DNA of 64,000 bases from Synergistales bacterium (GTDB lineage Bacteria > Synergistota > Synergistia > Synergistales > Aminobacteriaceae), in contig BNVH01000004.1 of assembly GCA_025997955.1 (NCBI GenBank), positions 1-64,000 on the forward strand, written 5' to 3'. The notes beneath the pieces were generated by a model, which saw nothing but the letters and a program-made list of their open reading frames with translations, did no database searches and had not been told where the DNA came from. Within the stretch, counting starts at the first letter, position 1; each line of letters opens with the position of its first letter. A program made the translations under genes and the position numbers. Shown one piece after another: positions 35,175-43,524 of this stretch.

Positions 35175-36719
35175 GTGCGCGATAAAATAGAACGACTTTC
35201 GACGCTTAAGGCTGGAATAGTCGCCGGCGGCGGGGAGCGAAAGGTCGAAAAGCAGCATTCCTTAGGTAAAATGACGGCTCGCGAACGTATCGCGGCTTTG
35301 CTTGACGCGTCGAGCTTCGTCGAGATAGACGCCTTCGTTGAGCACCGGTGTACTTACTTCGGCATGGAAAAAGTGGAAATTCCCGGCGAGGGAGTCGTCA
35401 CCGGCTACGGGAATATCGACGGCCGATTAGTATACGTCTTCGCTCAGGATTTCACGGCCCTAGGGGGCACATTGGGAGAAATGCACGCCAGCAAGATCTG
35501 CAAGATCTTAGAGTTGGCGCTCAAGGTCGGCGCTCCCGTTATCGGTATCAACGACTCGGGAGGCGCCCGCATTCAGGAGGCCGTCGACGCTATGCGCGGG
35601 TACGGAGATATATTTTACCGTAATACAATCGCATCGGGCGTTGTGCCGCAAATTTCGATAATCATGGGGCCTTGCGCGGGCGGGGCGACATACTCGCCGG
35701 CCCTGACCGACTTTATTTTCATGGTGGACAAGACCTCAAACATGTTTATCACGGGGCCTCAGGTTATTAAGGCAGTGACCGGCGAGGACGTTACGGTCGA
35801 CGCGCTGGGCGGTCCCATGACTCACAACAGAATATCGGGCGTGGCGCACTTCCTCTCTTCCGACGAATTGACCTGTCTGGCCAGCGTGCGCAAGCTAATA
35901 GGCTTTCTTCCGCTGAGCAACAGGGAATTGCCCCCTATTTCTTCGAGTTTGGACAGCGGCGACCGGCTTTGCCCCGAACTCAGCGATATTCTTCCAGATT
36001 CGTCCAATCGGACATACGATATGAAAAAAATCATAGCGTCGGTGGTTGACCACCACGATTTCTTCGAGGTTCAGCCCTACTACGCGCAGAACGTCATCAC
36101 CGGTTTCGCCCGTTTCGGCGGTCGTCCCGCGGGTATAATCGCCAACCAGCCGCAGATTATGGCGGGCTGCCTTGACATCAACGCCTCCGACAAGGCCAGC
36201 CGCTTCATTTCCATATGCGACAGCTTCAACGTGCCTTTGGTGAGCTTCGTGGATGTGCCGGGCTTCATGCCAGGCAGCAATCAGGAGTACGGGGGCATCA
36301 TCCGCCACGGGGCAAAACTGCTTTACGCTTACTCCGACGCGACAGTGCCTAAGGTGACCGTCATAGTGCGCAAGGCGTACGGCGGCGCGTACATCGCGAT
36401 GTGTTCGAGGCACCTGGGGGCCGACATGGTGCTGGCGTGGCCAAGCGCTGAGATTGCGGTCATGGGGTCCGAAGGGGCGGCTAATATTATCTTCAAAAAG
36501 GAAATAGACGCGTCCGCCAATCCCAATGAGACGAGAGGGGCAAAAATCGCGGAGTACACGAAGGAATTTTCCAACCCTTACCAGGCCGCCAAGCGCGGCT
36601 ACGTCGACGACGTGATTGAGCCGTCCGAAACTCGAAAACATATAGCGTCTGCGCTGGTTATGCTGGCGCCTAAGTGCGAAAGCCGGCCTGCCAGAAAACA
36701 TGGCAACTTCCCTGTATGA
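35175..36719 (+). CDS. Acyl-CoA carboxylase/decarboxylase carboxyltransferase subunit
   Basis: 514 residues, the size of propionyl-CoA carboxylase beta or methylmalonyl-CoA decarboxylase alpha. Both crotonase-like halves are present: INDSGGARIQEAVDAMRGYG with MGPCAGGATYSPALTDF (acyl-CoA oxyanion hole), then DVPGFMPGSNQEYGGIIRHG with RKAYGGAYIAMCSRHLGAD (biotin site). It moves a carboxyl group between an acyl-CoA and carboxybiotin. GTG 35175 follows GAGGAGGT. No biotin carrier, biotin carboxylase or sodium-pumping beta subunit lies in the window, so partners are elsewhere. The neighbours (dehydrogenase, permease, CoA transferase) suggest a decarboxylating route for a dicarboxylic acid, for example by way of glutaconyl-, methylmalonyl- or ethylmalonyl-like CoA; this is inference. 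Confidence 0.88.
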   Translation: MRDKIERLSTLKAGIVAGGGERKVEKQHSLGKMTARERIAALLDASSFVEIDAFVEHRCTYFGMEKVEIPGEGVVTGYGNIDGRLVYVFAQDFTALGGTLGEMHASKICKILELALKVGAPVIGINDSGGARIQEAVDAMRGYGDIFYRNTIASGVVPQISIIMGPCAGGATYSPALTDFIFMVDKTSNMFITGPQVIKAVTGEDVTVDALGGPMTHNRISGVAHFLSSDELTCLASVRKLIGFLPLSNRELPPISSSLDSGDRLCPELSDILPDSSNRTYDMKKIIASVVDHHDFFEVQPYYAQNVITGFARFGGRPAGIIANQPQIMAGCLDINASDKASRFISICDSFNVPLVSFVDVPGFMPGSNQEYGGIIRHGAKLLYAYSDATVPKVTVIVRKAYGGAYIAMCSRHLGADMVLAWPSAEIAVMGSEGAANIIFKKEIDASANPNETRGAKIAEYTKEFSNPYQAAKRGYVDDVIEPSETRKHIASALVMLAPKCESRPARKHGNFPV

Positions 36720-36749
36720 GGAAAAAGACTGAAAGGAGAGGAAAGAATT

Positions 36750-37907
36750 TTGCAATTTTTTGAGTTTACCGAGGAACAGAAGATGTTGCGCAAAGCGGTC
36801 AGGGACTTCGTCGAGGCGGAGGTCGCGCCCAAGGCCGCTGAGTGGGATGAGCAAGACGTCTGTCCCATCGACGTTTTTAAGAAGCTCGGGGAAATGGGAG
36901 TCAACGGAATTTGCATCCCGGAGGCGTACGGCGGAGCGGGACAGGGGTTTGTGGAACGCACTATATGTATAGAGGAACTAGCGCGGCACTCCGGAGGACT
37001 CGCCATGACCATGATGACGCATCATTTGGGAGCGGCGCTGATTTCCCAATACGGCACGGAAGAGCAGAAAAAAAAGTACCTGCCGGACCTCTGCTCGGGG
37101 GCTAATATCGGCGGCCTCGCCGTGACCGAACCTGGCGGAGGGTCGGACTTCATAGGGCAAAAAACGCTGGCCGAGAAAAAGGACGGCGGCTGGGTTATCA
37201 ACGGGAGGAAGTGCTTCATCACCAATTCGCATAACGCCGACGTCACGGTCGTGACCGCCAAAACAGGAGAGGACGAGAAGGGACGCAACAAATTGAGCGC
37301 CTTCCTCGTCGAAAAGGGCGCGGAGGGCTTTACCCCAGGGCGCAAGGAGCATAAGCTGGGGCTCCGCGCGTCGGTTACCGGAGATGTAGCGCTCACAAAT
37401 GTCAAGGCGCCGGAAAGCGCGCTGCTGGGTAAGGAGGGAGGCGGGTCCAAAATCGGGCTGGAGGGAATCAGCGAGATAGGCCGCGCCGGAATGAGCGCCA
37501 TATGCGTAGGCCTTCTGAGGGCATGCGTCGAGGAAGCGGTAAAGTTCGCCAACGAGCGTATAGTCTATGGAAAGCCGATAGCCAAGCTGCAAGCCGTCCA
37601 ATTCGAGGTCGCGCAGGTGCGCATGGCGTACGAGGCCGCCCGCTTGCTGACGTACTACGCGGCGGGCCTGAAGGACAACGGCATACCGTGCGCCAACGAG
37701 GTCGCCACGGCGAAACTGTTCTCCACGGAGGCCGCCGTGCAGGCGTCCAAGAGAACGATGGACCTGATGGGCGGATACGGCGTCATCAACGAGTACCCCG
37801 TGGGACGTTTCCTTCGCGACGCTTTGACGTCCCTATCCTCCGGCGGCACGTCCCACATCATGCAGATAATCATCGCGGGCAATACATTGACGAATTTCCA
37901 GCCGTAA
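36750..37907 (+). CDS. Acyl-CoA dehydrogenase-family protein, copy 2
   Basis: 385 residues, the same length as copy 1 and very similar along the whole chain (FFEFTEEQ start, AVTEPGGGSDFIGQKT, RTMDLMGGYGVINEYPVGR end). TTG 36750 follows AAAGGAGAGG. The same Gly occupies the catalytic Glu position (SLSSGGTSHIM), and EIGRAGMSAICVG again lacks the alternative Glu. There is no second etf pair, so EtfBA from the first module probably serves both. High identity between paralogues points to duplication followed by adaptation to another acyl-CoA. Confidence 0.88.
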   Translation: MQFFEFTEEQKMLRKAVRDFVEAEVAPKAAEWDEQDVCPIDVFKKLGEMGVNGICIPEAYGGAGQGFVERTICIEELARHSGGLAMTMMTHHLGAALISQYGTEEQKKKYLPDLCSGANIGGLAVTEPGGGSDFIGQKTLAEKKDGGWVINGRKCFITNSHNADVTVVTAKTGEDEKGRNKLSAFLVEKGAEGFTPGRKEHKLGLRASVTGDVALTNVKAPESALLGKEGGGSKIGLEGISEIGRAGMSAICVGLLRACVEEAVKFANERIVYGKPIAKLQAVQFEVAQVRMAYEAARLLTYYAAGLKDNGIPCANEVATAKLFSTEAAVQASKRTMDLMGGYGVINEYPVGRFLRDALTSLSSGGTSHIMQIIIAGNTLTNFQP

Positions 37908-37933
37908 CGTAAAACTTGAAATGAGGGAATAAA

Positions 37934-39247
37934 ATGGATGAAGTGACACTCAGTGTAGTAGGTATTATTGTCGCCTTGGGACTCGTGCTCTATTTGATAA
38001 TGAAGGGCGTCAATATTTTCGTAGTCGCGTTTTTGTGCGCGACAATCGTGGCGCTTACGGGGGAAATCAACCTCTACGACGCGCTGAAGACGCATTATAT
38101 GAAGGGTTTCGTAGGGTTTATGCAGGCCAACTACCTGATATTCCTGACGGGTACCCTACTAGGCAAAATGATGGAGGTCACCAACGGGGCAAAGGCCATA
38201 GCACAGCTTTTGGTAAGACTGTTCGGCAAGGACAAGGCAATAATATCCGTCCCGCTTGCCTGCGGCATCCTGGGCTACGGCGGGGTGAGCGCCTTCGTCA
38301 TCAGCTTCTGCGTGTTCCCCATAGCGCTTCAGATATTTAGAGAAGCGGACCTTCCAAGACGTTTCATACCGGCGGCCCTCACCTTCGGCTGTTCGACGTT
38401 CGCCATGGTCGCGCCTGGCGCGCCTCAGATTCATAACGCCATTCCAGCCAACATTCTGGGTACGGACCTGATGGCTGGGGCGGTAGTCGGCTTCATTTCC
38501 TGCGCCGCCGTGCTCGTCATCGGCTGCCTGTGGTTGTTCCAGATAGTGAACAGCGCCAAGAAAAAGGGAGAGCATTTCGTAGCGAAGTCAATGGACGTGT
38601 TCTCCACCGAAAAGGAAAACCTGCCCAACGGCTTTGTCGCCCTTATACCGCTGCTCGTGACCATCCTTATTATCAACGTCAAAATCAATGGTCAGTCTAT
38701 AGTCCATTTGGAGTCCGGCCTTCTTCTGGGCTCGATACTCGCCTTCGTGCTGATGAACAAATATCAGGACAATAGCAAGCTGCTGACCAACTTAGCGGAC
38801 AGTTGCAAAAACTCTATGGGAGCGATAGCCAACACCTGCGCGGTTGTGGGCTTCGGCACGGTGGTTCAGGCCGCCAAAGCGTTTCCCGTAATCGTCAACG
38901 CCGTGCTCGACATACCCGGTCCTCCCCTCGTCGGAGTGGCTGTGGCGATGAACGTCATAGCCGGTATCTGCGGTTCCGCGTCGGGCGGCTTGGGTATAGC
39001 GACTCCTCTGATAGCCCCTGTCTACTTAGCGAAGGGAATTTCCGCCGCGGTGTTGCACCGTACACTGACTATCGCGTCGTCGGCCTTGGATTCGTTGCCG
39101 CATAACGGCTACATCGTCACCGTCACGAACGGCATCTGCAACGAAACGCACAAGGACGCCTACAGCGCGATTTTCAAGCTGACAGTGGTTACGCCCGCTA
39201 TCGGAACCGTCATCGCCGTAATATTGTTCACCATGTTCCCAGTGTAA
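37934..39247 (+). CDS. GntP-family organic acid permease, copy 2
   Basis: 437 residues, about 12 membrane helices, with GILGYGGVSAFVISFCVFPI, PGAPQIHNAIPANILGT and VIAGICGSASGGLGIATPL in the same order as in the first permease. It starts 26 bp after dehydrogenase copy 2 (GAGGGAATAAAATG). Probably imports the acid for the second CoA transferase. Confidence 0.88.
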   Translation: MDEVTLSVVGIIVALGLVLYLIMKGVNIFVVAFLCATIVALTGEINLYDALKTHYMKGFVGFMQANYLIFLTGTLLGKMMEVTNGAKAIAQLLVRLFGKDKAIISVPLACGILGYGGVSAFVISFCVFPIALQIFREADLPRRFIPAALTFGCSTFAMVAPGAPQIHNAIPANILGTDLMAGAVVGFISCAAVLVIGCLWLFQIVNSAKKKGEHFVAKSMDVFSTEKENLPNGFVALIPLLVTILIINVKINGQSIVHLESGLLLGSILAFVLMNKYQDNSKLLTNLADSCKNSMGAIANTCAVVGFGTVVQAAKAFPVIVNAVLDIPGPPLVGVAVAMNVIAGICGSASGGLGIATPLIAPVYLAKGISAAVLHRTLTIASSALDSLPHNGYIVTVTNGICNETHKDAYSAIFKLTVVTPAIGTVIAVILFTMFPV

Positions 39248-39284
39248 ATAGCGCGTAACGCATTCAACAATGGAGGTGGCATGT

Positions 39285-40847
39285 ATGAGTAAAGTAGTGT
39301 CTCCCGAACACGCTGTATCCCTGATCAAAGACAATATGACGCTTGGAGTGGGAGGGTTCGTCGGTTCCGGAATCCCGGAAGAACTCCTGTCCGCGCTTCA
39401 AAAAAGGTATGAGGATTCTCGCAGCCCCAAGGATTTGACGCTGTTTCACTGCGCCGCCGTCGGAGACGGAAAGGATAAGGGATCGAACCACTTAGGAGCC
39501 GAGGGGCTGCTCAAAAAATTGGTCTGCGCCCACATCGGCTTGGAGCCGGAAATAAACAAGTTAGTCGTCGCCAATAAAATTTCCGCGTACATGATTCCGC
39601 AGGGCGTCACGAGTCACTTGCTTCGCGCCATAGGCGGCAAAAAACCCGGCGTGCTGACCCACGTGGGGCTGAAGACCTTCGCCGACCCCCGTTTGGAGGG
39701 CTGCAAGGCTAACAAGGCGGCAATCGATTCCGGCGAGGAAATCGTCTCTCTAATTCAGGTCGAGGGGAAGGATTATCTGCTTTACAAGCCGTTCGTCATC
39801 GACATTTGTTTCATTAAAGGCACCTTCGGCGACGTAAACGGCAATATTTCCCTTGAAAGGGAATCAGCGCGCTCGGATCAGTTGGAGATGTCCTTAGCGG
39901 TACATAACAACGGCGGCATCGTCATAGCCGAGGTCGAAAAGGTCGTGGCCGCGGGCAGCTTAGACCCCAGAAACGTGGCCGTCCACGGCGTTATGGTGGA
40001 CTACGTCGTTGAGGCGACCGTCGAGAAAAACTGGCACACATGGACATCTCAGGCGTATCGTCCGGAACTCTCCGGCGAAATAGCGATTCCGCTTGAGGCA
40101 ATTCCCCCCATGAAGCTCGACCACCGAAAGGTCTGCGGTCGTCGCGGCGCGTTTGAACTCAAGAAGGGAAAGCTGGTGAACCTCGGAATAGGCATTCCGG
40201 ACGCCGTAGCGGCGGTGGCGAACGAAGAGGGTTTTGCCAACGAAATCACCCTTTCGATAGAGTCGGGCGTTTTGGGAGGCGTCCCGCAGGGCGGACTGGG
40301 AATAGGAACCACGATAGGCCCGGAGTCCATTTACAAACAGCCCGACATCTTCGACCTGTACGACGGCGGCGGGCTCGACATGACTTTCTTGGGCGCCGCC
40401 GAAATCGACCCAAAGGGCAACGTCAACGTGTCAAAGTTCGGAGGAAGGGTGGTCGGTCCCGGCGGCTTCGTCAATATTTCGCAAAACGCCAAAAAAGTGT
40501 GTTTCACCGGCACTTTCACGGCGGGGAAGCTCGAGACGAAAGTAGCGGACGGCAAGCTTTCGATTGTCAAGGAGGGAACCGGCGTCAAGTTCATCAACAA
40601 AGTCGAGCAGGTGACGTTTTCCGCCGAGTACGCCGCCGAGATTGGGCAGGAAGTGTTGTACATAACCGAAAGAGCGGTCTTCCATCTCACTAAAGACGGC
40701 ATCATGCTCACCGAAATAGCCCCCGGAGTCGACCTGGAAAAAGATATTTTGGCCCATATGGAGTTCAAGCCCATCATTGCTGAAAACTTGAAGCTGATGG
40801 ACGAGAGGATCTTCAAAGACGGAAAAATGGGCCTATCGCTCGAATAA
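39285..40847 (+). CDS. Acyl-CoA:acid CoA transferase (fused subunits), copy 2
   Basis: 520 residues with both CoA-transferase halves. NLGIGIPDAVAAVANEEG precedes the catalytic Glu in LSIESGVLGGVPQGG at about residue 326, the same place as in copy 1. LYDGGGLDMTFLGAAEID and GRVVGPGGFVNISQNAKKV continue the family pattern. ATG 39285 (MSKVVSPEHA) is 9 bases after GGAGGT; an in-frame ATG at 39270 precedes that site. It differs substantially from copy 1, so donor or acceptor acid is probably not the same. Ends module two. Confidence 0.92.
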   Translation: MSKVVSPEHAVSLIKDNMTLGVGGFVGSGIPEELLSALQKRYEDSRSPKDLTLFHCAAVGDGKDKGSNHLGAEGLLKKLVCAHIGLEPEINKLVVANKISAYMIPQGVTSHLLRAIGGKKPGVLTHVGLKTFADPRLEGCKANKAAIDSGEEIVSLIQVEGKDYLLYKPFVIDICFIKGTFGDVNGNISLERESARSDQLEMSLAVHNNGGIVIAEVEKVVAAGSLDPRNVAVHGVMVDYVVEATVEKNWHTWTSQAYRPELSGEIAIPLEAIPPMKLDHRKVCGRRGAFELKKGKLVNLGIGIPDAVAAVANEEGFANEITLSIESGVLGGVPQGGLGIGTTIGPESIYKQPDIFDLYDGGGLDMTFLGAAEIDPKGNVNVSKFGGRVVGPGGFVNISQNAKKVCFTGTFTAGKLETKVADGKLSIVKEGTGVKFINKVEQVTFSAEYAAEIGQEVLYITERAVFHLTKDGIMLTEIAPGVDLEKDILAHMEFKPIIAENLKLMDERIFKDGKMGLSLE

Positions 40848-40859
40848 AAAGACTAAACA

Positions 40860-40906
40860 AGTGGGACGAAATCGACGCGGTTACGCGGCGTCTTTTCCGT
40901 CCCACT
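40860..40906 (+). terminator. Large nested hairpin terminator, copy 2
   Basis: Nearly the same as the hairpin at 35077-35123, with G-to-A changes in the 5' arm and loop and the same 3' arm TTCCGTCCCACT. The matching sequence begins a little before it with AAAAAGACTAAACAAG, which is the end of the coding region and stop in copy 1 but lies past the stop here. So the block was copied as a unit. Confidence 0.7.
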
Positions 40907-40966
40907 TGCAGCTCATGGCCTGAGCCCGCACTCGTTTTGCATAACGACTGAATAGTTACGAATAAA

Positions 40967-41665
40967 TTATATATGTAACTCTTCTAGTGTTTTCAACCAT
41001 TGATCAAAATGACAGCACTCTTGTCTAAGTTTATCCAAGCCTATCTTTTTGACTACATTTACTCCTCTATCTATCTTACTGTATTCCGGTATTTGCTTTA
41101 GGATGCGTTTTGATGGCGATGTTTCCGGCCCGTCATTAATCATCTCTGGATTTTCCTCTTTCTCGCGAATAGTCATTAGTTCTGAGATGGCTTTATCGTG
41201 TTCAAGATACTCCCAATCTAATGCTTGTGGGTCGGCGAATATAAATGTCTCGAATTCATGAAGTTGAATATACGGTATAAAGCGTTCCGGCCTATGGAAC
41301 GAGGAATCAATATTTTTCTTAAACGCCGCTTCCAAAGCCGCTACCCTTAAATATGGATCGGATGAGCTGATTTCCGGTTCAGGGAAAGACTTAGGCAAAG
41401 CGTATAGATCAAACATGGTCGAAAAACGACATTCCGGGTTATTGTCTTCCTTCATCCAATTCAAAATATCCTGCCTTACTATACAATATGCTTTCTCAGT
41501 CTGTCTGAAACCACCGCGATATTCGGTCGAATTTTTTTTATCTTCGCTCGTCAATACACACCTTACTGAAGTAAATATACCCATTGCCCCTAAATGAGGG
41601 CAAAGAAGCTGTTTAACAAATTCTTCTTCTGTTTGCCCTTCAACAGTAATATTTAACCTTATCAT
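40967..41665 (-). CDS. DUF4276 (TOPRIM-like) protein paired with ATPase
   Basis: 232 residues. LNITVEGQTEEEFVKQLLCP carries the Glu of a TOPRIM-type nuclease/primase core, TMFDLYALPKSFP supplies a later acidic strand, and LHEFETFIFADPQAL is a typical DUF4276 segment. ATG 41665 overlaps the ATPase stop by 4 bases (ATGA), so the two are co-translated. Pairs of an OLD/AAA_21-like ATPase with a TOPRIM-like partner are common in defence islands and in RloA/RloB-like loci. Nuclease activity is possible but not shown. AT-rich relative to the catabolic modules next door, which suggests transfer. Confidence 0.75.
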   Translation of the reverse strand: MIRLNITVEGQTEEEFVKQLLCPHLGAMGIFTSVRCVLTSEDKKNSTEYRGGFRQTEKAYCIVRQDILNWMKEDNNPECRFSTMFDLYALPKSFPEPEISSSDPYLRVAALEAAFKKNIDSSFHRPERFIPYIQLHEFETFIFADPQALDWEYLEHDKAISELMTIREKEENPEMINDGPETSPSKRILKQIPEYSKIDRGVNVVKKIGLDKLRQECCHFDQWLKTLEELHI

Positions 41666-42771
41666 GGTTTGCCGCCCAAGACGTTCTTTTCCCATAGTTG
41701 GCCTAATGTATAGTTATTTAGCCAATCGACCAGTTTCTCCTGCTCTAATCTTTTATATATGCTACATTGTTTCTGTTGATCGAAATTAACAACACATACA
41801 TCATCTGGTGACATTTCATTTAAAAGCATTGCGGATTGCGTTGCCGCAATTATCTGTGTCTTACTGGAAGCGGCCTTTAACAATGCGGCCAATTTTATTA
41901 TGGCACTCGGATGTAAACCAAGCTCCGGTTCATCAAGGATGATTGTGTTAGGCATCGTCTTGGGCGGTTGAAGCAATAGCGTAATCAGAGCCATAAAACG
42001 CAGTGAGCCGTCTGAAATCTGATGTGCCCCAAACAACATATCGGATCCCTTGCCGCGCCAATTTAGATTAATATATTTAGGATTTGAACTCATTGGATGG
42101 AGATCAAAATCCTCAAATTGTGGAAAAATTTCCTGAATATGATTTTTTATACGTTGATAATACTTATACTCATTCTCGCGCATTGAATATAAAAACGCGG
42201 CCAAATTTCCAGCGTTGTCTCGTAAATATTGATTATCCTCTATGAAACCACTATCACGAATCTTTGCTGTTAAATCAGTATTATGGAAATGAAAAGTTTT
42301 AACTCGTGCTAAATTTTCGTATACTACTGAACAAGTTCTATCTCCAGCCATTGCCCTATCCTTAAGAGAACTCTCCCTGTATCCATTGCCTAATAATACT
42401 ATACGAGGTTCTTTGGATTGTTGTTTTTGCCACTTAATTGTTTCTTCAGCGAAGATCATGTTTCCGCCAACGGAATAAGCAAGAACAAATCGATAAATAT
42501 CTGTGTTTTCTTGATCATAAAAATGGAGTTCAATTTCTGTCCGCAAAGTTTTTGCAGACCCCATATATAAAAATGAGTCAGCAAAACCATGCGAAGCGAT
42601 ATGAGTTTGTAAGCCACCGGATGTCAAAAAGTTTAATAGTAAGAATAATGAGATAAAGTTGCTCTTTCCAGAACCATTGGCGCCTATCATTATGGTGAGA
42701 TCTCCAAGGTTTACTTCTTGGGTTTCATTAGTGGATTTATACCCCTTTAAAACTACCTTGCTCAATTTCAT
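41662..42771 (-). CDS. AAA ATPase (AAA_21/RecF-like), partner of DUF4276
   Basis: 369 residues, one ABC-class ATPase domain with a large helical insert. Walker A is GANGSGKS at residues 30-37, the signature-like HQISDGSLRFMALITLL is followed by Walker B NTIILDEPELGLHP, and the end of the domain is QIIAATQSAMLLNEM. Only 3 further genes on this strand lie upstream within close range (membrane protein 58 bp away), so its promoter may be in that gap or further up. It works with the DUF4276 protein that overlaps its end. Probable anti-phage or plasmid-exclusion pair by analogy only. Confidence 0.82.
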   Translation of the reverse strand: MKLSKVVLKGYKSTNETQEVNLGDLTIMIGANGSGKSNFISLFLLLNFLTSGGLQTHIASHGFADSFLYMGSAKTLRTEIELHFYDQENTDIYRFVLAYSVGGNMIFAEETIKWQKQQSKEPRIVLLGNGYRESSLKDRAMAGDRTCSVVYENLARVKTFHFHNTDLTAKIRDSGFIEDNQYLRDNAGNLAAFLYSMRENEYKYYQRIKNHIQEIFPQFEDFDLHPMSSNPKYINLNWRGKGSDMLFGAHQISDGSLRFMALITLLLQPPKTMPNTIILDEPELGLHPSAIIKLAALLKAASSKTQIIAATQSAMLLNEMSPDDVCVVNFDQQKQCSIYKRLEQEKLVDWLNNYTLGQLWEKNVLGGKP

Positions 42772-42829
42772 GTTTGGCGCCTCTTCTCAAGACACAAGTT
42801 TAACATTTCTTCTTGTCTATCCCGCATTA

Positions 42830-43510
42830 TCACTTCATCATCTTCACGCGGTTGTTCCGGTCTTTTATCTGGCGCAACAGAGTGACGCACAGCGAGGAGA
42901 TTTTTTCCCCATCGTTTTGCTCCGCGGCCCGTTCGAGACTAACCACGCTGTCTTTGATGTCGTTTTCAAAGGGGGCGAGTGAGGGGTGGCTCATCGGGTC
43001 GCTGTAGCGGATGGCGTCGATGACAGGTTGAATATCTTTTGCTTTCTCAGGCGCTTTCTTCAATATGGCCGATAAATCCGCGCTTAGAAACGATATGGCT
43101 TGAACTTTTTCCCTAACTTCCTTGCCCCGTTGCTCGATGATTTCCTTGCCGCTTTTCAGCATTATGAGGCGAATGACGAAAAAGGCCAACAAAATTGCGT
43201 GAATCAAAAAAAACCATGTCGGTGGGAGCCGGAATAGAGAAAGTTGTTCCGACAAAACAAAGACGGCGGAAAAAATTACTTCCGTAGTGAGATATTGCAA
43301 AATCGACGCCGGAAAAGCCGCAATCCAAGGGTAGCTTTTTATATTATCGACGAGGTACATATTACCCCACCAAAAGCCGGCAATACCTAACAGAGCGAAG
43401 CCATAAGCAATCAAAAACAGTGCTGTGACTTCCGCAACCAGAAAAAACAGGCTCGCTACAGCCGCCATAACCAGCACTATAAGCGTAATGTGTGTTTTAT
43501 GATTTGTCAT
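42830..43510 (-). CDS. Four-helix membrane protein with C-terminal helical tail
   Basis: 226 residues. About four membrane segments cover residues 5-120 (LIVLVMAAVASLFFLVAEV, LFLIAYGFALLGIAGFWWG, two more), followed by a charged, helical, probably cytosolic region of about 100 residues (KEIIEQRGKEVREKVQAIS, KKAPEKAKDIQPVIDAI). No family is recognised. ATG 43510 has GGGGGT as ribosome site and lies 14 bp after the SPFH gene, so they form an operon and may interact at the membrane. Confidence 0.65.
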   Translation of the reverse strand: MTNHKTHITLIVLVMAAVASLFFLVAEVTALFLIAYGFALLGIAGFWWGNMYLVDNIKSYPWIAAFPASILQYLTTEVIFSAVFVLSEQLSLFRLPPTWFFLIHAILLAFFVIRLIMLKSGKEIIEQRGKEVREKVQAISFLSADLSAILKKAPEKAKDIQPVIDAIRYSDPMSHPSLAPFENDIKDSVVSLERAAEQNDGEKISSLCVTLLRQIKDRNNRVKMMK

Positions 43511-43524
43511 GATTTGGATACCCC

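Noticed and set aside
35895..36854. 319-codon minus frame across the carboxyltransferase and dehydrogenase 2
   Set aside because: Antisense shadow of two clear genes; Arg/His-rich composition is typical of GC-rich shadows.
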